Origin: Solimonas sp040066175
Lineage (GTDB): Bacteria; Pseudomonadota; Gammaproteobacteria; Nevskiales; Nevskiaceae
Length of the DNA stretch: 64,000 nucleotides
Direction: 5' to 3'
NCBI RefSeq assembly: GCF_040066175.1
Contig: NZ_JBEAAM010000018.1
Location: 20,013 to 84,012 of the forward strand
Both the position numbers and the translations under genes were made by a program. Shown here one piece after another: positions 36,033 through 44,530 of this stretch (within the stretch, counting starts at the first letter, position 1; every line of letters begins with the position of its first letter). The notes under the pieces are model-generated. The model saw nothing but the letters and a program-made list of their open reading frames with translations. It ran no database searches and was not told where the DNA came from.

Positions 36033-36413
36033 ATGCACAAGAGCAAGCTCGCAGGCTTCATCATCGACTGCCGTACCGACGACCTGCACGGCGCATCCGC
36101 CTTCTGGAGCGGCGCGCTGGGCATGCAGCGGCGCGGCCTCGACGGCAGCGAGGGCGAGAACTACGTACGCCTGCTCGACGCCCAGCACGGCCTGCACATC
36201 GAGGTGCAGAAAGTCATGCACGACAGCCGCGTGCACCTCGACATCGAAACCGACGACATCGAGGCCGAGGTGCGGCGCCTCGAACAACTGGGTGCGAAAC
36301 GCGTGAAACAGGTCCGCACGTGGTGGGTCATGGAAGCGCCGACCGGCCAGCGCTTCTGCGTCGTGCGCCCGCAGTCGCCGGACTTCGACAGGCTCGCCAC
36401 CCCCTGGCCGTGA
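36033..36413 (+). CDS. VOC-superfamily protein
   Basis: Glyoxalase/dioxygenase-fold protein of 126 aa with paired beta-alpha-beta motifs (AGFIIDCRTDDLHGASAFWSGA and VHLDIETDDIEAEVRRLEQLGA). Its ligand is unknown. A GGAG site 7 nt upstream supports the start. Confidence 0.8.
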   Translation: MHKSKLAGFIIDCRTDDLHGASAFWSGALGMQRRGLDGSEGENYVRLLDAQHGLHIEVQKVMHDSRVHLDIETDDIEAEVRRLEQLGAKRVKQVRTWWVMEAPTGQRFCVVRPQSPDFDRLATPWP

Positions 36414-36420
36414 TCGGCCT

Positions 36421-36936
36421 GTGAACCGCGTCCGCAGTTTCGCGCCCGTGGCGCGCCCGGATGCGCGCGTGCTGGTGCTCGGCAGCATGCCCGGCGTGGC
36501 CTCGCTCGAAGCGCGGCAGTACTACGCGCATCCGCGCAATGCCTTCTGGCCGATCATGTCCGGCATCACGCGCATACCGGCGGACGCCGCCTATGCCGAG
36601 CGTCTGGCCGGCCTGCTGACGGCGCGCATCGCGCTGTGGGACGTGCTGCAATCCTGCGTGCGCGCCGGCAGTCTCGATGCGGACATCGACGACGCGACCA
36701 TCGTCGCCAACGACTTCGCCGCCTTCCTGCGCCACCACCGCCGCATCACCCACGTGTTCTTCAACGGCGGCAAGGCCGAGGCGGCCTTCCGCCGCCACGT
36801 GCGTCCGACCCTGCCCGCCGCGGCCGCGGGCCTGCACTACCGCCGCCTGCCCTCGACCAGTCCGGCGAACGCGGCCTACGGCCTCGCGCGCAAGGCGGAA
36901 CATTGGCACACGGCGTTCGCGGCACTGCCGGACTGA
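36421..36936 (+). CDS. DNA-deoxyinosine glycosylase (HDG, UDG family 6)
   Basis: DNA repair glycosylase of 171 aa removing hypoxanthine. Diagnostic elements are VLVLGSMPGVASLEARQYYA with HPRNAFWPI, and the C-terminal RRLPSTSPANA. Start is a GTG 7 nt after the VOC gene. Confidence 0.88.
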   Translation: MNRVRSFAPVARPDARVLVLGSMPGVASLEARQYYAHPRNAFWPIMSGITRIPADAAYAERLAGLLTARIALWDVLQSCVRAGSLDADIDDATIVANDFAAFLRHHRRITHVFFNGGKAEAAFRRHVRPTLPAAAAGLHYRRLPSTSPANAAYGLARKAEHWHTAFAALPD

Positions 36937-37003
36937 GCACCGGCTTGCCGGAACCGGGCGGCACGGCCACAGTGACGTTTCACCTCCAACCGAACTTTCC
37001 GTC

Positions 37004-37387
37004 ATGCGCATCCTGCACACGATGATCCGGGTCGGCGATCTCGATCGCTCGATCGCGTTCTACACCGAAGTGCTCGGCATGAAGCTGCTGAGCCGCAAGG
37101 ACTACCCGGACGGCCGGTTCACGCTCGCCTTCGTCGGCTTCGGCGACGGCGGTGCCGAAATCGAGCTGACCTACAACTACGGCGTCGGCAGGTACGAACC
37201 GGGCACGGCGTTCGGTCACATCGCGATCGAGGTCGATGACGCGGCCGCGGCCTGCGCGCGCGTGCGCGCGCGTGGCGGCAAGGTCACGCGCGAAGCCGGG
37301 CCGATGAAGCACGGCACGACGGTCATCGCCTTCGTCGAGGATCCGGACGGCTACAAAATCGAGTTCATCCAGAAGAAAGCGGCGTAG
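37004..37387 (+). CDS. gloA: Lactoylglutathione lyase
   Basis: Glyoxalase I of 127 aa that isomerises methylglyoxal-glutathione hemithioacetal. The family start MRILHTMIRVGDLDRSIAFY and metal ligands (His6, Glu in IELTYNYG, His in GHIAIEVDD, Glu in YKIEFIQ) are present. Short length and these motifs fit the Ni/Co-type GloA. It precedes the fatty acid hydroxylase by 11 nt. Confidence 0.94.
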   Translation: MRILHTMIRVGDLDRSIAFYTEVLGMKLLSRKDYPDGRFTLAFVGFGDGGAEIELTYNYGVGRYEPGTAFGHIAIEVDDAAAACARVRARGGKVTREAGPMKHGTTVIAFVEDPDGYKIEFIQKKAA

Positions 37388-37398
37388 CGGGAACGGAA

Positions 37399-38178
37399 AT
37401 GGACGACCGCCAGCGTCAGTTCCGCGCCAACTACCAGGCGAAGATCTCGCCGCACTACAACGGCTGGCTGCACGGCCTGTGGATCTTCGGTTTCGGCACG
37501 GCCTATGTGATCGCCTGCGTCGCGCAGGCCGACGATGCCGGCTGGGCCTGGCTCAGCGCGCTGGGCGGTTTCGCCGTCGGCAACCTCGGCGAGTGGTGGC
37601 TGCACAAGAACGCGCTGCACCAGCGCATCGACTGGCTGAAACCGCTGTGGCACCGGCACACGGTCGAGCATCACAGCTACTTCACCGAGGCGTGCATGAC
37701 GGTGGATTCGCACCGCGAATACCGCATCATCCTGTTCCCGCCATACGCAATCCTGGGCATCGCGCTGATTCACGCACTGCTCGGTGGCCTGTGGGCGCTG
37801 GCCTTCGGCGCCGCTGCCGGCTGGATCTGGATGGCCGGCGGCATGAGCCACTACCTGCTCTACGAGATCCTGCACACCGCCGCGCACCTGCCGGAGAGCC
37901 GCTGGCTGGCGCGCCTGCCGGTGGTCAACACGATGCGCCGCAACCACTGGGTGCATCACCATCAGGCGCTGATGCCGGACTACAACCTCAACTTGACGAT
38001 CCCGTTCGCCGACTGGCTGTTCGGCACGACCGATCTCGACCGCGGCCTGTGGGGCGTGCTCGGCAACGGCTACGACATGCGCCACCTCAAGCCCGAAGTC
38101 GCCGCGCGACTCGCCGGCGAACGTTTCCCGCCGCCGGCCGCAGCTCCCCGCTTGACAGCGGACGCGGCGCGCCGCTAG
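37399..38178 (+). CDS. Fatty acid hydroxylase/sterol desaturase superfamily protein
   Basis: Membrane di-iron protein of 259 aa. Three to four hydrophobic segments carry the histidine boxes HRHTVEHH, HTAAH and HWVHHHQ plus an upstream HKNALH. Substrate is unknown (fatty acid, sterol or alcohol). Its 3' end contains the promoter of the downstream attenuator. Confidence 0.85.
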   Translation: MDDRQRQFRANYQAKISPHYNGWLHGLWIFGFGTAYVIACVAQADDAGWAWLSALGGFAVGNLGEWWLHKNALHQRIDWLKPLWHRHTVEHHSYFTEACMTVDSHREYRIILFPPYAILGIALIHALLGGLWALAFGAAAGWIWMAGGMSHYLLYEILHTAAHLPESRWLARLPVVNTMRRNHWVHHHQALMPDYNLNLTIPFADWLFGTTDLDRGLWGVLGNGYDMRHLKPEVAARLAGERFPPPAAAPRLTADAARR

Positions 38179-38181
38179 CCT
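38152..38181 (+). promoter_or_regulatory. Predicted promoter of the branched-chain leader
   Basis: A consensus TTGACA at 38152-38157 is followed 18 nt later by TAGCCT. The element overlaps the end of the fatty acid hydroxylase gene and would start transcription near 38189, just ahead of the leader peptide ATG at 38205. The -10 match is weak (3 of 6). Confidence 0.5.
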
Positions 38182-38204
38182 GCGCGCCGATTCACGGATT
38201 GCCC

Positions 38205-38270
38205 ATGAACCCGCTCAAGCACGCCGTCCTCGCCGTCATTATGGTCGTCGCCATCAGCGACGCGCCGTAG
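38205..38270 (+). CDS. Branched-chain amino acid leader peptide
   Basis: A 21-codon reading frame encoding MNPLKHAVLAVIMVVAISDA then a final Pro. It has four Val, two Ile and two Leu codons, concentrated in LAVIMVVAI. It is followed by an antiterminator/terminator region and then by branched-chain genes, so it acts as a ribosome-stalling sensor. The ending resembles the GNAP end of E. coli ivbL. Confidence 0.78.
   Translation: MNPLKHAVLAVIMVVAISDAP
38247..38261 (+). promoter_or_regulatory. Leader pause hairpin and antiterminator strand
   Basis: GTCGC/GCGAC forms a hairpin with a 5-nt loop inside the leader coding region (38247-38261). The strand 38262-38273 (GCGCCGTAGGGG) can pair with 38293-38304 (CCCCGCCGGCGC). 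It makes 10 pairs around a 2x2 internal loop, mutually exclusive with the terminator. The strand covers the leader stop codon, so a ribosome at the stop blocks antitermination while one stalled at the Val/Ile codons leaves it free. Confidence 0.65.
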
Positions 38271-38289
38271 GGGACTCTGCACGCTCACC

Positions 38290-38326
38290 AACCCCCGCCG
38301 GCGCAAGACCGGCGGGGGTTTTCTGT
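38290..38326 (+). terminator. Intrinsic terminator of the attenuator
   Basis: A perfect 12-bp stem (AACCCCCGCCGG with CCGGCGGGGGTT) and a 7-nt loop, followed by TTCTGTTT. It sits 50 nt upstream of the acetolactate-synthase-like gene and its left arm can alternatively pair with the leader antiterminator. Confidence 0.9.
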
Positions 38327-38375
38327 TTCCAGCGCCGGTTCTTGAGCCAGCGGGTTCCTTCACCGGAACACCGAC

Positions 38376-39620
38376 ATGGCCCTCGACCCCACCCCGACAC
38401 TCGACGTCAACGGCGCAGAACTGATCGTCCGCTTTCTCGAAGCGCACGGCGTCACGCACGTCTTCGCCGCACCGCCGTCCGCGGCCGGCGCGCTGCTGCC
38501 GCTGCGCCGCGCGCTCGCCGACGCGCGCCTGACGCAGGTGTTCGCCGCGCAGGAACAGAGCGTCGGCCATATCGCCCAGGGCTATGCGCGCAGCAGCGGG
38601 CGCGCCGGCGTGTGTCTCGCCAACGCCGGTGCCGGCGTGACACAGATGCTCACGGTGATCGCCGACGCGCAGGCCGACGCGGTGCCGCTGGTCGTGATCT
38701 GCGGCGAGAACACGCCGGGTGCGGGTGTGCAAACCCGTCGCGGCCCGGGACTACGCGCCGGCCATGTCGTCGATACGCTGACCAAGACCCATTTCGAGGT
38801 CCGCGCCGTCGATGACCTCGTCGATGTGCTGCCGGAGGCCTTCCGCATCGCCGAAAGCGGCCGGCCGGGGCCCGTGGTCATCGTGGTTCCGGCGTCGGCG
38901 CAGACCGCACGCATCAAGCTCCACGGCCTGCCGCGCGCAGCGGCGATCGAAGCCGGCGACCAGGACGACCTGCGCCCCGACTGGCACGCGCATCTCGCCG
39001 AGCTGCGCCGAGCGCGGTGCGACGACGACCGTGCGCGTTCCCGTTCCGGCCTGATCCGCACCGTTGCGCAGACGCTGGGCGACGATGCGATCGTGGTCTG
39101 CGACGGCGGCGAGGTGCAGCGCTGGATCGCGCAGGACTACCCGCGGCTGCGCGCGGACCGCTGGCTCACCTCGGGTGAACTGGGCATCAGCGGTTTCGCG
39201 CTGCCGGCGGCGATCGGCGCCGCACTGGCACGTCCCGGCCTGCCGGTGGTCGCCTTCTGCGACGCCGCGGGGACGCTGCCGCAGCTGCAGGCACTGGCCA
39301 CGCTCGACGACCTGCAGCTCGACGTGAAGCTGGTCCTGCTGGATGCGATGGCCGTTGCGCTGAGGCATGGCGCGACCGCGCTCGCGCAGCCGCGCCGCTA
39401 CCTGGGACCGCTGGCACCGCGAACATCCGGTACGTGCGCACTCGCCGAGTCGTTCGGCGTCCCGGTGCTGGACCTGGGTCGGACTGGGGACCCGCTGTCC
39501 GGTGTGCGCGAAGCGCTGCGCCAGCCCGGACCGGTGCTGATCCGCACGCCATCCGATCAGCTCGTTCCGCTGCTGCCGCGCGCCGTACCGACCCGCGCGC
39601 GCAGCGCCCGCCTGCACTGA
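38376..39620 (+). CDS. Shortened acetolactate-synthase-like TPP enzyme
   Basis: Acetolactate synthase large-subunit homolog of 414 aa, against about 550-570 aa for the full enzyme. The PYR domain (about 10-180) keeps the catalytic-type Glu60 in AAQEQSVGHIAQGYAR. The PP domain (about 225-400) aligns over WLTSGELGISGFALPAAIGAAL. The central FAD-binding domain is replaced by a linker of about 50 residues. The TPP motif is degenerate: CDA in place of GDG and LDA in place of the downstream NN. Regulated by the attenuator and followed by a branched-chain aminotransferase gene, but carboligase activity is doubtful. Confidence 0.85.
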   Translation: MALDPTPTLDVNGAELIVRFLEAHGVTHVFAAPPSAAGALLPLRRALADARLTQVFAAQEQSVGHIAQGYARSSGRAGVCLANAGAGVTQMLTVIADAQADAVPLVVICGENTPGAGVQTRRGPGLRAGHVVDTLTKTHFEVRAVDDLVDVLPEAFRIAESGRPGPVVIVVPASAQTARIKLHGLPRAAAIEAGDQDDLRPDWHAHLAELRRARCDDDRARSRSGLIRTVAQTLGDDAIVVCDGGEVQRWIAQDYPRLRADRWLTSGELGISGFALPAAIGAALARPGLPVVAFCDAAGTLPQLQALATLDDLQLDVKLVLLDAMAVALRHGATALAQPRRYLGPLAPRTSGTCALAESFGVPVLDLGRTGDPLSGVREALRQPGPVLIRTPSDQLVPLLPRAVPTRARSARLH

Positions 39621-39655
39621 CCTCCGCCCACCCGACCTCCCGCCGGACCCTCACC

Positions 39656-40723
39656 ATGCGCCTGCCGCCCCAACATCCACTGCGACCTGCCCTGCCGCCC
39701 GACTGGCCCGAACCCGAAGCGCTCGGCTTCGGCCAGTATCTCGGCCCTTATCTCGCCGAAGCACAGCACCGCGACGACGGCGGCTGGGCCGCGCCGAGCC
39801 TGACGCCGCGCACCGCCGCGCCGGTCGCGGTCGCCTGCGGCGCGGTGCAGTACGGGCTGTCCGTCTTCGAGGGCCTCAAGGCCTTCCGTGCCGCCGATGG
39901 TTCGATCCACCTGTTCCGGCCGCTCGCGCACGCGCGTCGTCTGCAGGCCAGCGCGCGCCGGCTCGGGCTGCCCGAGCCGCCGGAGGAACTGTTCCTGCTG
40001 CTGTGCCGGCTCGCCGTCGAGGTGCATGCCGAGTACGTGCCGCCGCACGGGCGAGGCTCGCTGTACCTGCGGCCGACGCTGTTCGCCGACGAGGAGGGCC
40101 TGGGCCTGCGCCCGGCGACGCGGCATCGTCTGAGCATCGCCGTCACCGCGTGCAGCGACCCGCCGCTCAAGGCGCTGCGGCTGTGGGCCGAGCCGGAACT
40201 GATCCGCGCCGCGCCTGGTGGCCTGGGCGCGGCCAAGACCGGCGCGAACTACGCGGCCGGCCTCGGCGGCCTGCGCCGCGCGCAGGCACGCGGCTACGAC
40301 GACGTGGTCTGGCTCGACGCCTTCACGCACACGCAGCTCGGCGAAGCCGGCACGATGAACCTGTTCGTGCAGATCGGCGACGAGGTGGTGACGCCGCCGC
40401 TGGACGGCACCATCCTCGCCGGTGTGACCCGCGACTGCGTGATCCAGCTGTTGCGCGAAGGGGGCGTGCGCGTGACCGAGATGGCGCTCGGACTCGACGA
40501 TCTGGCCGCGGCCGAATCCGCCGGACTGCTCGGCACGGCCTTCGGCACCGGCACGGCGGCACGCATCGCGCGCATCGTCTCGATCGGCGACGGCGTCCGC
40601 GAGATCCGCTTCCGCGATACGGTGCTGGCCGCGTCGCTGGCGGCGGAACTCAAGAGCATCCAGTCCGGCGACACGGCACGCCACGCGGCGTGGCGGGAGA
40701 CGGTGAGTATCTCGACCGGCTGA
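39656..40723 (+). CDS. ilvE: Branched-chain amino acid aminotransferase
   Basis: Fold-type IV PLP aminotransferase of 355 aa, the longer BCAT type. The start carries GFGQYLGPYLAEAQ and APSLTPR, then CGAVQYGLSVFEGLKAFR. The PLP Lys194 is in GAAKTGANYAAG, and EAGTMNLFV and LDGTILAGVTRD follow. It transfers amino groups for Val, Ile and Leu, fitting control by the leader attenuator. It lies 35 nt after the shortened synthase gene and converges on the second GGDEF-EAL gene. Confidence 0.93.
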   Translation: MRLPPQHPLRPALPPDWPEPEALGFGQYLGPYLAEAQHRDDGGWAAPSLTPRTAAPVAVACGAVQYGLSVFEGLKAFRAADGSIHLFRPLAHARRLQASARRLGLPEPPEELFLLLCRLAVEVHAEYVPPHGRGSLYLRPTLFADEEGLGLRPATRHRLSIAVTACSDPPLKALRLWAEPELIRAAPGGLGAAKTGANYAAGLGGLRRAQARGYDDVVWLDAFTHTQLGEAGTMNLFVQIGDEVVTPPLDGTILAGVTRDCVIQLLREGGVRVTEMALGLDDLAAAESAGLLGTAFGTGTAARIARIVSIGDGVREIRFRDTVLAASLAAELKSIQSGDTARHAAWRETVSISTG

Positions 40724-40750
40724 TGGCGGGCGCGCCGGACCGATGCCCGC

Positions 40751-42850
40751 TCAAGGACGGAGCAGCAGATGCTCGATCGGCTCGGGGCGATGGAAGTGAA
40801 AGCCCTGCGCCATGCCGATGCCTTTCTCGGCGATGAGCCGCCGTCCGGCTTCGTTCTCGACGCCCTCGGCGATCGCGCTGATCTTGAGACACTGCGACAG
40901 GCGCGCGACCAGCGACACGACGGTTTCGTTGATCGGATCGTGCGGCAGGTTGCGCGTGAAGTCGTTGGCGATCTTCAGGCCATCGACATGCAGGTCGCGC
41001 AGGTAATCGAAGGACATGTACCCCGAGCCGAAGTCATCGATCAGCACCCGCAGGCCGTGGGAGCGCAGCAGGTCGATGCCCTGGCGCGTGTTCGCCCAGT
41101 TCGACGGCGCGGCCGACTCGGTGATCTCGAAACAGATGCGGTCGCGGAGCATGCGGTCGGCGCCGATCTGCTCGGCGATCACGCGGTGGAAGCGCGGGTC
41201 CGACATCGACAGGCCGGACACGTTCACGGTGAGGAACCACTCCGGGGGCAGCGCGCCGGCCGCGCCCCGGATCAGACGCACGGCGCGCGCGAGCATCCAG
41301 CCGTCGAGACGCGTGATCAGGTCATGGCGTTCCGCGACCTTGAGCACGCGCTCCGGCAACATCGCCTCGCCGTCCGGCAGTGCCATGCGCAGCAGCAGCT
41401 CGGCGCCGACCGGACGCCCGGTGCCGACATCGACGATCTTCTGCGCATAGACGCACAGACGGTCCTCGTCGATCGCACGCTGCAACTCGTGCAAGGCGTC
41501 GAACTCGGCCGAAGCCGCGACTCCCGCGATCACGCTGTCGCTGTACACGCAGGCGCGGTTGCGACCGGTGCGCTTGGCCACGTAGCAGGCCGTGTCGGCC
41601 ATGCGCAGCAGGTCGGCCACCGATGCCGTCGGCGATCCCGCCGCCACGCCGATGCTCAGGCCGAGCTGGAACAGCGCACCGTCGCGGCGGAAGCGGAACG
41701 CGTCCACCGCGTCGATCAGCTTGTTGGCGATCTTCTCGGCATCGTCGATGCTGCAATCCATCAGGATCACGCCGAACTCGTCGCCGCCCAGGCGCGCGAA
41801 GGTGTCGGTCGCACGCAGCACCGAACGCATGCGGATCGTCAGCGCACGCAGCAGATCGTCGCCGACCGCGTGTCCGGCGGTGTCGTTGACCACCTTGAAG
41901 CGGTCCAGATCGAGATACAGCAGGCACCAGGCATCGCCGTGGCGCGCGGAACGGAACCGCAGGCTCTCGACCTGCCGCTCGAAACCGACGCGGTTGAGCA
42001 GGCCGGTCAGCGCGTCGTGCGTCGCCTGGTGCTCGAAGGCCCGCGTCAGCGCCCGCGCCTGCGTGACGTCATGCAGGGTCAGCGTGTAGCCGGCGGTCTC
42101 GCCATCGGCCTGACGCAGCGGCGCCAGCACGTACTCGACGACCAGCGGCGGCGAGTCGGGCCGGCACAGGCGCGCGCTGCCCTGCAGGAAGGACGATGGT
42201 CCGCGATCCGCGGACAGCAGACGGATCGGCTGCTCGCCGTCCTCCTCGCGCAGATCGAGCAGCTCGCCGAGCGCGCAGCCGATGCCGGCGGCCGACGGCA
42301 TCCGCAGCAGCCTTTCGGCGACCGGATTGGCGAACTCGACGGCTCCGTCGCCGTCGAGGATCAGCACCGCGTCGTTGATCGACGACAGCGCGACCTCCAG
42401 ACGCGCCTTCTCCGCCTGCAGGGCCTGGTGGAGCCGCAGCCGCTCGGAAATGTCCTGGATCTGGCCGATCAGATAGAGCGGTTCGCCGGCACCGTCGCGC
42501 ACCAGCGACACGTCCAGCTGCGCATGCACGGCACGTCCATCCTTGCGGACGTAGCGCTTGGCCAGGCGATAGTGCGAGATCTCGCCGGCCAGCAGGCGGC
42601 GCGCCTGCTCGGCGCTGGCCGGCAGATCGTCGGGGTGGGTGACGTCCTCGAAGCCGCGACTCAGCAGCTCGTCGCGCGAGTATCCAAGGATCGCGCACAG
42701 GGCGTCGTTGACCTCGAGCCAGCGCCCCTCGGGCGAGACGAGCGCCATGCCGATCGGCGCCTCGTCGAACGTCAGGCGGAACAGCGCGGCATCATCTGCG
42801 CCCGCGCCGGAACGCAGGCCGCCTGCCGCCCGCTGAAGGCCCTCCTTCAT
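40751..42850 (-). CDS. PAS-PAS-GGDEF-EAL protein
   Basis: c-di-GMP turnover protein of 699 aa with two PAS domains (about 20-130 and 145-265), GGDEF (about 280-440) and EAL (about 455-695). GGDEF is intact (RLGGDEFGVIL) with an RxxD I-site. The EAL signature reads AELLLRM instead of EALxR, keeping the Glu; NVSGLS, ITES, DDFGSG, Lys in LKIANDF, AEGVEN and the C-terminal Gln are present. The ATG at 42850 has AAGGGA upstream. A much longer in-frame reading frame upstream is a shadow. Confidence 0.92.
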   Translation of the reverse strand: MKEGLQRAAGGLRSGAGADDAALFRLTFDEAPIGMALVSPEGRWLEVNDALCAILGYSRDELLSRGFEDVTHPDDLPASAEQARRLLAGEISHYRLAKRYVRKDGRAVHAQLDVSLVRDGAGEPLYLIGQIQDISERLRLHQALQAEKARLEVALSSINDAVLILDGDGAVEFANPVAERLLRMPSAAGIGCALGELLDLREEDGEQPIRLLSADRGPSSFLQGSARLCRPDSPPLVVEYVLAPLRQADGETAGYTLTLHDVTQARALTRAFEHQATHDALTGLLNRVGFERQVESLRFRSARHGDAWCLLYLDLDRFKVVNDTAGHAVGDDLLRALTIRMRSVLRATDTFARLGGDEFGVILMDCSIDDAEKIANKLIDAVDAFRFRRDGALFQLGLSIGVAAGSPTASVADLLRMADTACYVAKRTGRNRACVYSDSVIAGVAASAEFDALHELQRAIDEDRLCVYAQKIVDVGTGRPVGAELLLRMALPDGEAMLPERVLKVAERHDLITRLDGWMLARAVRLIRGAAGALPPEWFLTVNVSGLSMSDPRFHRVIAEQIGADRMLRDRICFEITESAAPSNWANTRQGIDLLRSHGLRVLIDDFGSGYMSFDYLRDLHVDGLKIANDFTRNLPHDPINETVVSLVARLSQCLKISAIAEGVENEAGRRLIAEKGIGMAQGFHFHRPEPIEHLLLRP

Positions 42851-42908
42851 TCCTGGCCATCCCTTGCGCACGCACCTGCATCGAGCATGCGCCGACCCTT
42901 CGGCAAAC

Positions 42909-42937
42909 AAGGGGCGCAGGGTGCGAACGCGCCCCTT
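42909..42937 (-). terminator. Terminator after the YheT-like hydrolase
   Basis: A 9-bp perfect stem (AAGGGGCGC/GCGCCCCTT) with an 11-nt loop, followed on the minus strand by GTTTG. It lies between the hydrolase stop and the GGDEF-EAL gene, so it likely separates the two transcripts. Confidence 0.6.
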
Positions 42938-42963
42938 CGCCGGATGAGTGGCAAGGCCATGGT

Positions 42964-43974
42964 CTAGGCCGTGTCTGCGGCGACTGCCGCATCGAGGTAG
43001 TCGGCGAAGCGCCGTTCCAGCCAGCAGTAGGGCCGGCCGCGCGCGTCGGCGGCGACGAAACCCACGTGCCCGCCGCGCCGCGAGACCTCCAGCTGCACCC
43101 AGGGCGAGAGCCGGTCCGGTCCGGGCAGGATCTGCGGGATCATGAACGGATCGTCCCGGGCGTTGACGATCAGCGTCGGCCGCCGGATCGACTTCAGGTA
43201 CTGGCCGCAGGCGCAGCGCGCGTAGTAGTCGCGCGCATCGGCAAAGCCGTTCATCGGCGCCGTGTAGGCATCGTCGAACTCGAAGAAGTCGCGCGCGCGC
43301 AGTGCACGCCCCAGATCGACGCCCGCAGGTACCGGCACCGCCGCGCTCTTGCGTCGCACGATGGCGGCCAGATCCTTGAGCAGCTTGCGCTGATAGATGC
43401 GTGCCGAACCGGTGCGCAGCTTCTCCGCGCAGGGTTCGAGCAGGAACGGCGCGCAACCCGCCGCCGCCGCCGCGACCGGCGCGGCATCGCCTTCCTCGCC
43501 CAGCGCCTTGAGCAGGACGTTGGCGCCGAGCGACCAGCCGACGGCGGCCAGGCGCACGCCGGGCTCGCGCTCCCGCAGCACGCGCCAGAGATACCGCAGA
43601 TCGCCGGTATCCCCGTGGTGGTAGCAGCGCGCGTGACGATTGGGTTCGTCGCCGCCGCCGCGCAGTTGCAGGATCACGGTGCGCCAGCCGCGCCGGATCA
43701 GCTGCCGCGCGAGCCCGCGCAGGTACTTGGACTGGAAGCCGCCGGTCAGGCCGTGGACCAGCACCGCGATGCGCGTGCCGTGCTCGGGACCGCTCCAGCC
43801 CAGATCGACGAAATCGCCGTCCGGCAGATCGAGCCGTTCGATACGCAGATCGAGCCGCGGCAGCGGCCGCAGCAGCGACGGCACGATGGTCTGCGCGTGC
43901 GGGCCACGCATCCACGGATGCGGTCGGAAGTCCGCATCGATCACTTGTCCATGTGCACGTTCGGGCGCCTGCAT
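42964..43974 (-). CDS. YheT-family alpha/beta hydrolase
   Basis: Hydrolase of 336 aa in the YheT/ABHD1-3 family. Elements are HPWMRGPHAQTI (family start), VLVHGLTGG (oxyanion), VGWSLGANVLLK (nucleophile Ser), NARDDPFMI (acid) and GGHVGFV (His). The ATG at 43974 has GGGAG 7 nt upstream. Substrate is unknown; no membrane helix is seen. Confidence 0.88.
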   Translation of the reverse strand: MQAPERAHGQVIDADFRPHPWMRGPHAQTIVPSLLRPLPRLDLRIERLDLPDGDFVDLGWSGPEHGTRIAVLVHGLTGGFQSKYLRGLARQLIRRGWRTVILQLRGGGDEPNRHARCYHHGDTGDLRYLWRVLREREPGVRLAAVGWSLGANVLLKALGEEGDAAPVAAAAAGCAPFLLEPCAEKLRTGSARIYQRKLLKDLAAIVRRKSAAVPVPAGVDLGRALRARDFFEFDDAYTAPMNGFADARDYYARCACGQYLKSIRRPTLIVNARDDPFMIPQILPGPDRLSPWVQLEVSRRGGHVGFVAADARGRPYCWLERRFADYLDAAVAADTA

Positions 43975-44041
43975 CCCTGTCTCCCGACTGAGTCCCAGCC
44001 CGCCGATTCTCGCACGCAGGTTCCGTGCCCGACGAGGGGTG

Positions 44042-44524
44042 TCAGCGGGCACCTTCGGCTTCGACCACGACCGGACAGCGCACGGAGCGGGCGAGAAAGC
44101 AGTCGTGGTGAGCGCGCTCGTGCAGCCGCGCGACCGCGGCTGCGTCGGGCTGCCGGCTGCCGCCCCACGTGATGCGCGGCCGCAGCCTGACCCCGAGCAT
44201 GGCGATGCGCCCGTCCACGTCGCGTCCCATCGTGCCGACGGCCGCGTCCTCATAGCGCTCGCAGACGAATCCCGCCCGTGCCGCGTGCGACAGGAAGAAC
44301 AGCATGTGGCAGGACGCCAGCGCGGCGACGAAGGCCTCCTCCGGATCGACCGCCGCGGCAACCGAGTGCGGCGGCGGCACGATCTGCGGCGAGGCCGAGG
44401 CCGGCACTTCGAGGTCGCCGTCGAAACGCCAGCGATGGCCGCGCGAGTAGCGGCCGTCGGTGAAGACCTCGTCGGCGGCACGCTGCCAGTGCACGATCGC
44501 GTGATAATCGTGCTGTGCGCTCAT
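44042..44524 (-). CDS. OsmC-family organic hydroperoxide reductase-like protein
   Basis: OsmC-type protein of 160 aa. The two redox cysteines appear in LASCHMLFFLSHAARAGF and in HHDCFLARSV, with the expected spacing. It probably detoxifies organic peroxides. Closely followed by dusB on the same strand, so possibly co-transcribed with it. Confidence 0.88.
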   Translation of the reverse strand: MSAQHDYHAIVHWQRAADEVFTDGRYSRGHRWRFDGDLEVPASASPQIVPPPHSVAAAVDPEEAFVAALASCHMLFFLSHAARAGFVCERYEDAAVGTMGRDVDGRIAMLGVRLRPRITWGGSRQPDAAAVARLHERAHHDCFLARSVRCPVVVEAEGAR

Positions 44525-44530
44525 CGCGGT

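Noticed and set aside
42851..43915. N-terminal extension of about 355 residues upstream of the PAS-PAS-GGDEF-EAL start
   Set aside because: The extension runs through the YheT-like hydrolase gene in another frame and has no domain; the ATG at 42850 gives the normal PAS start and a ribosome-binding site.
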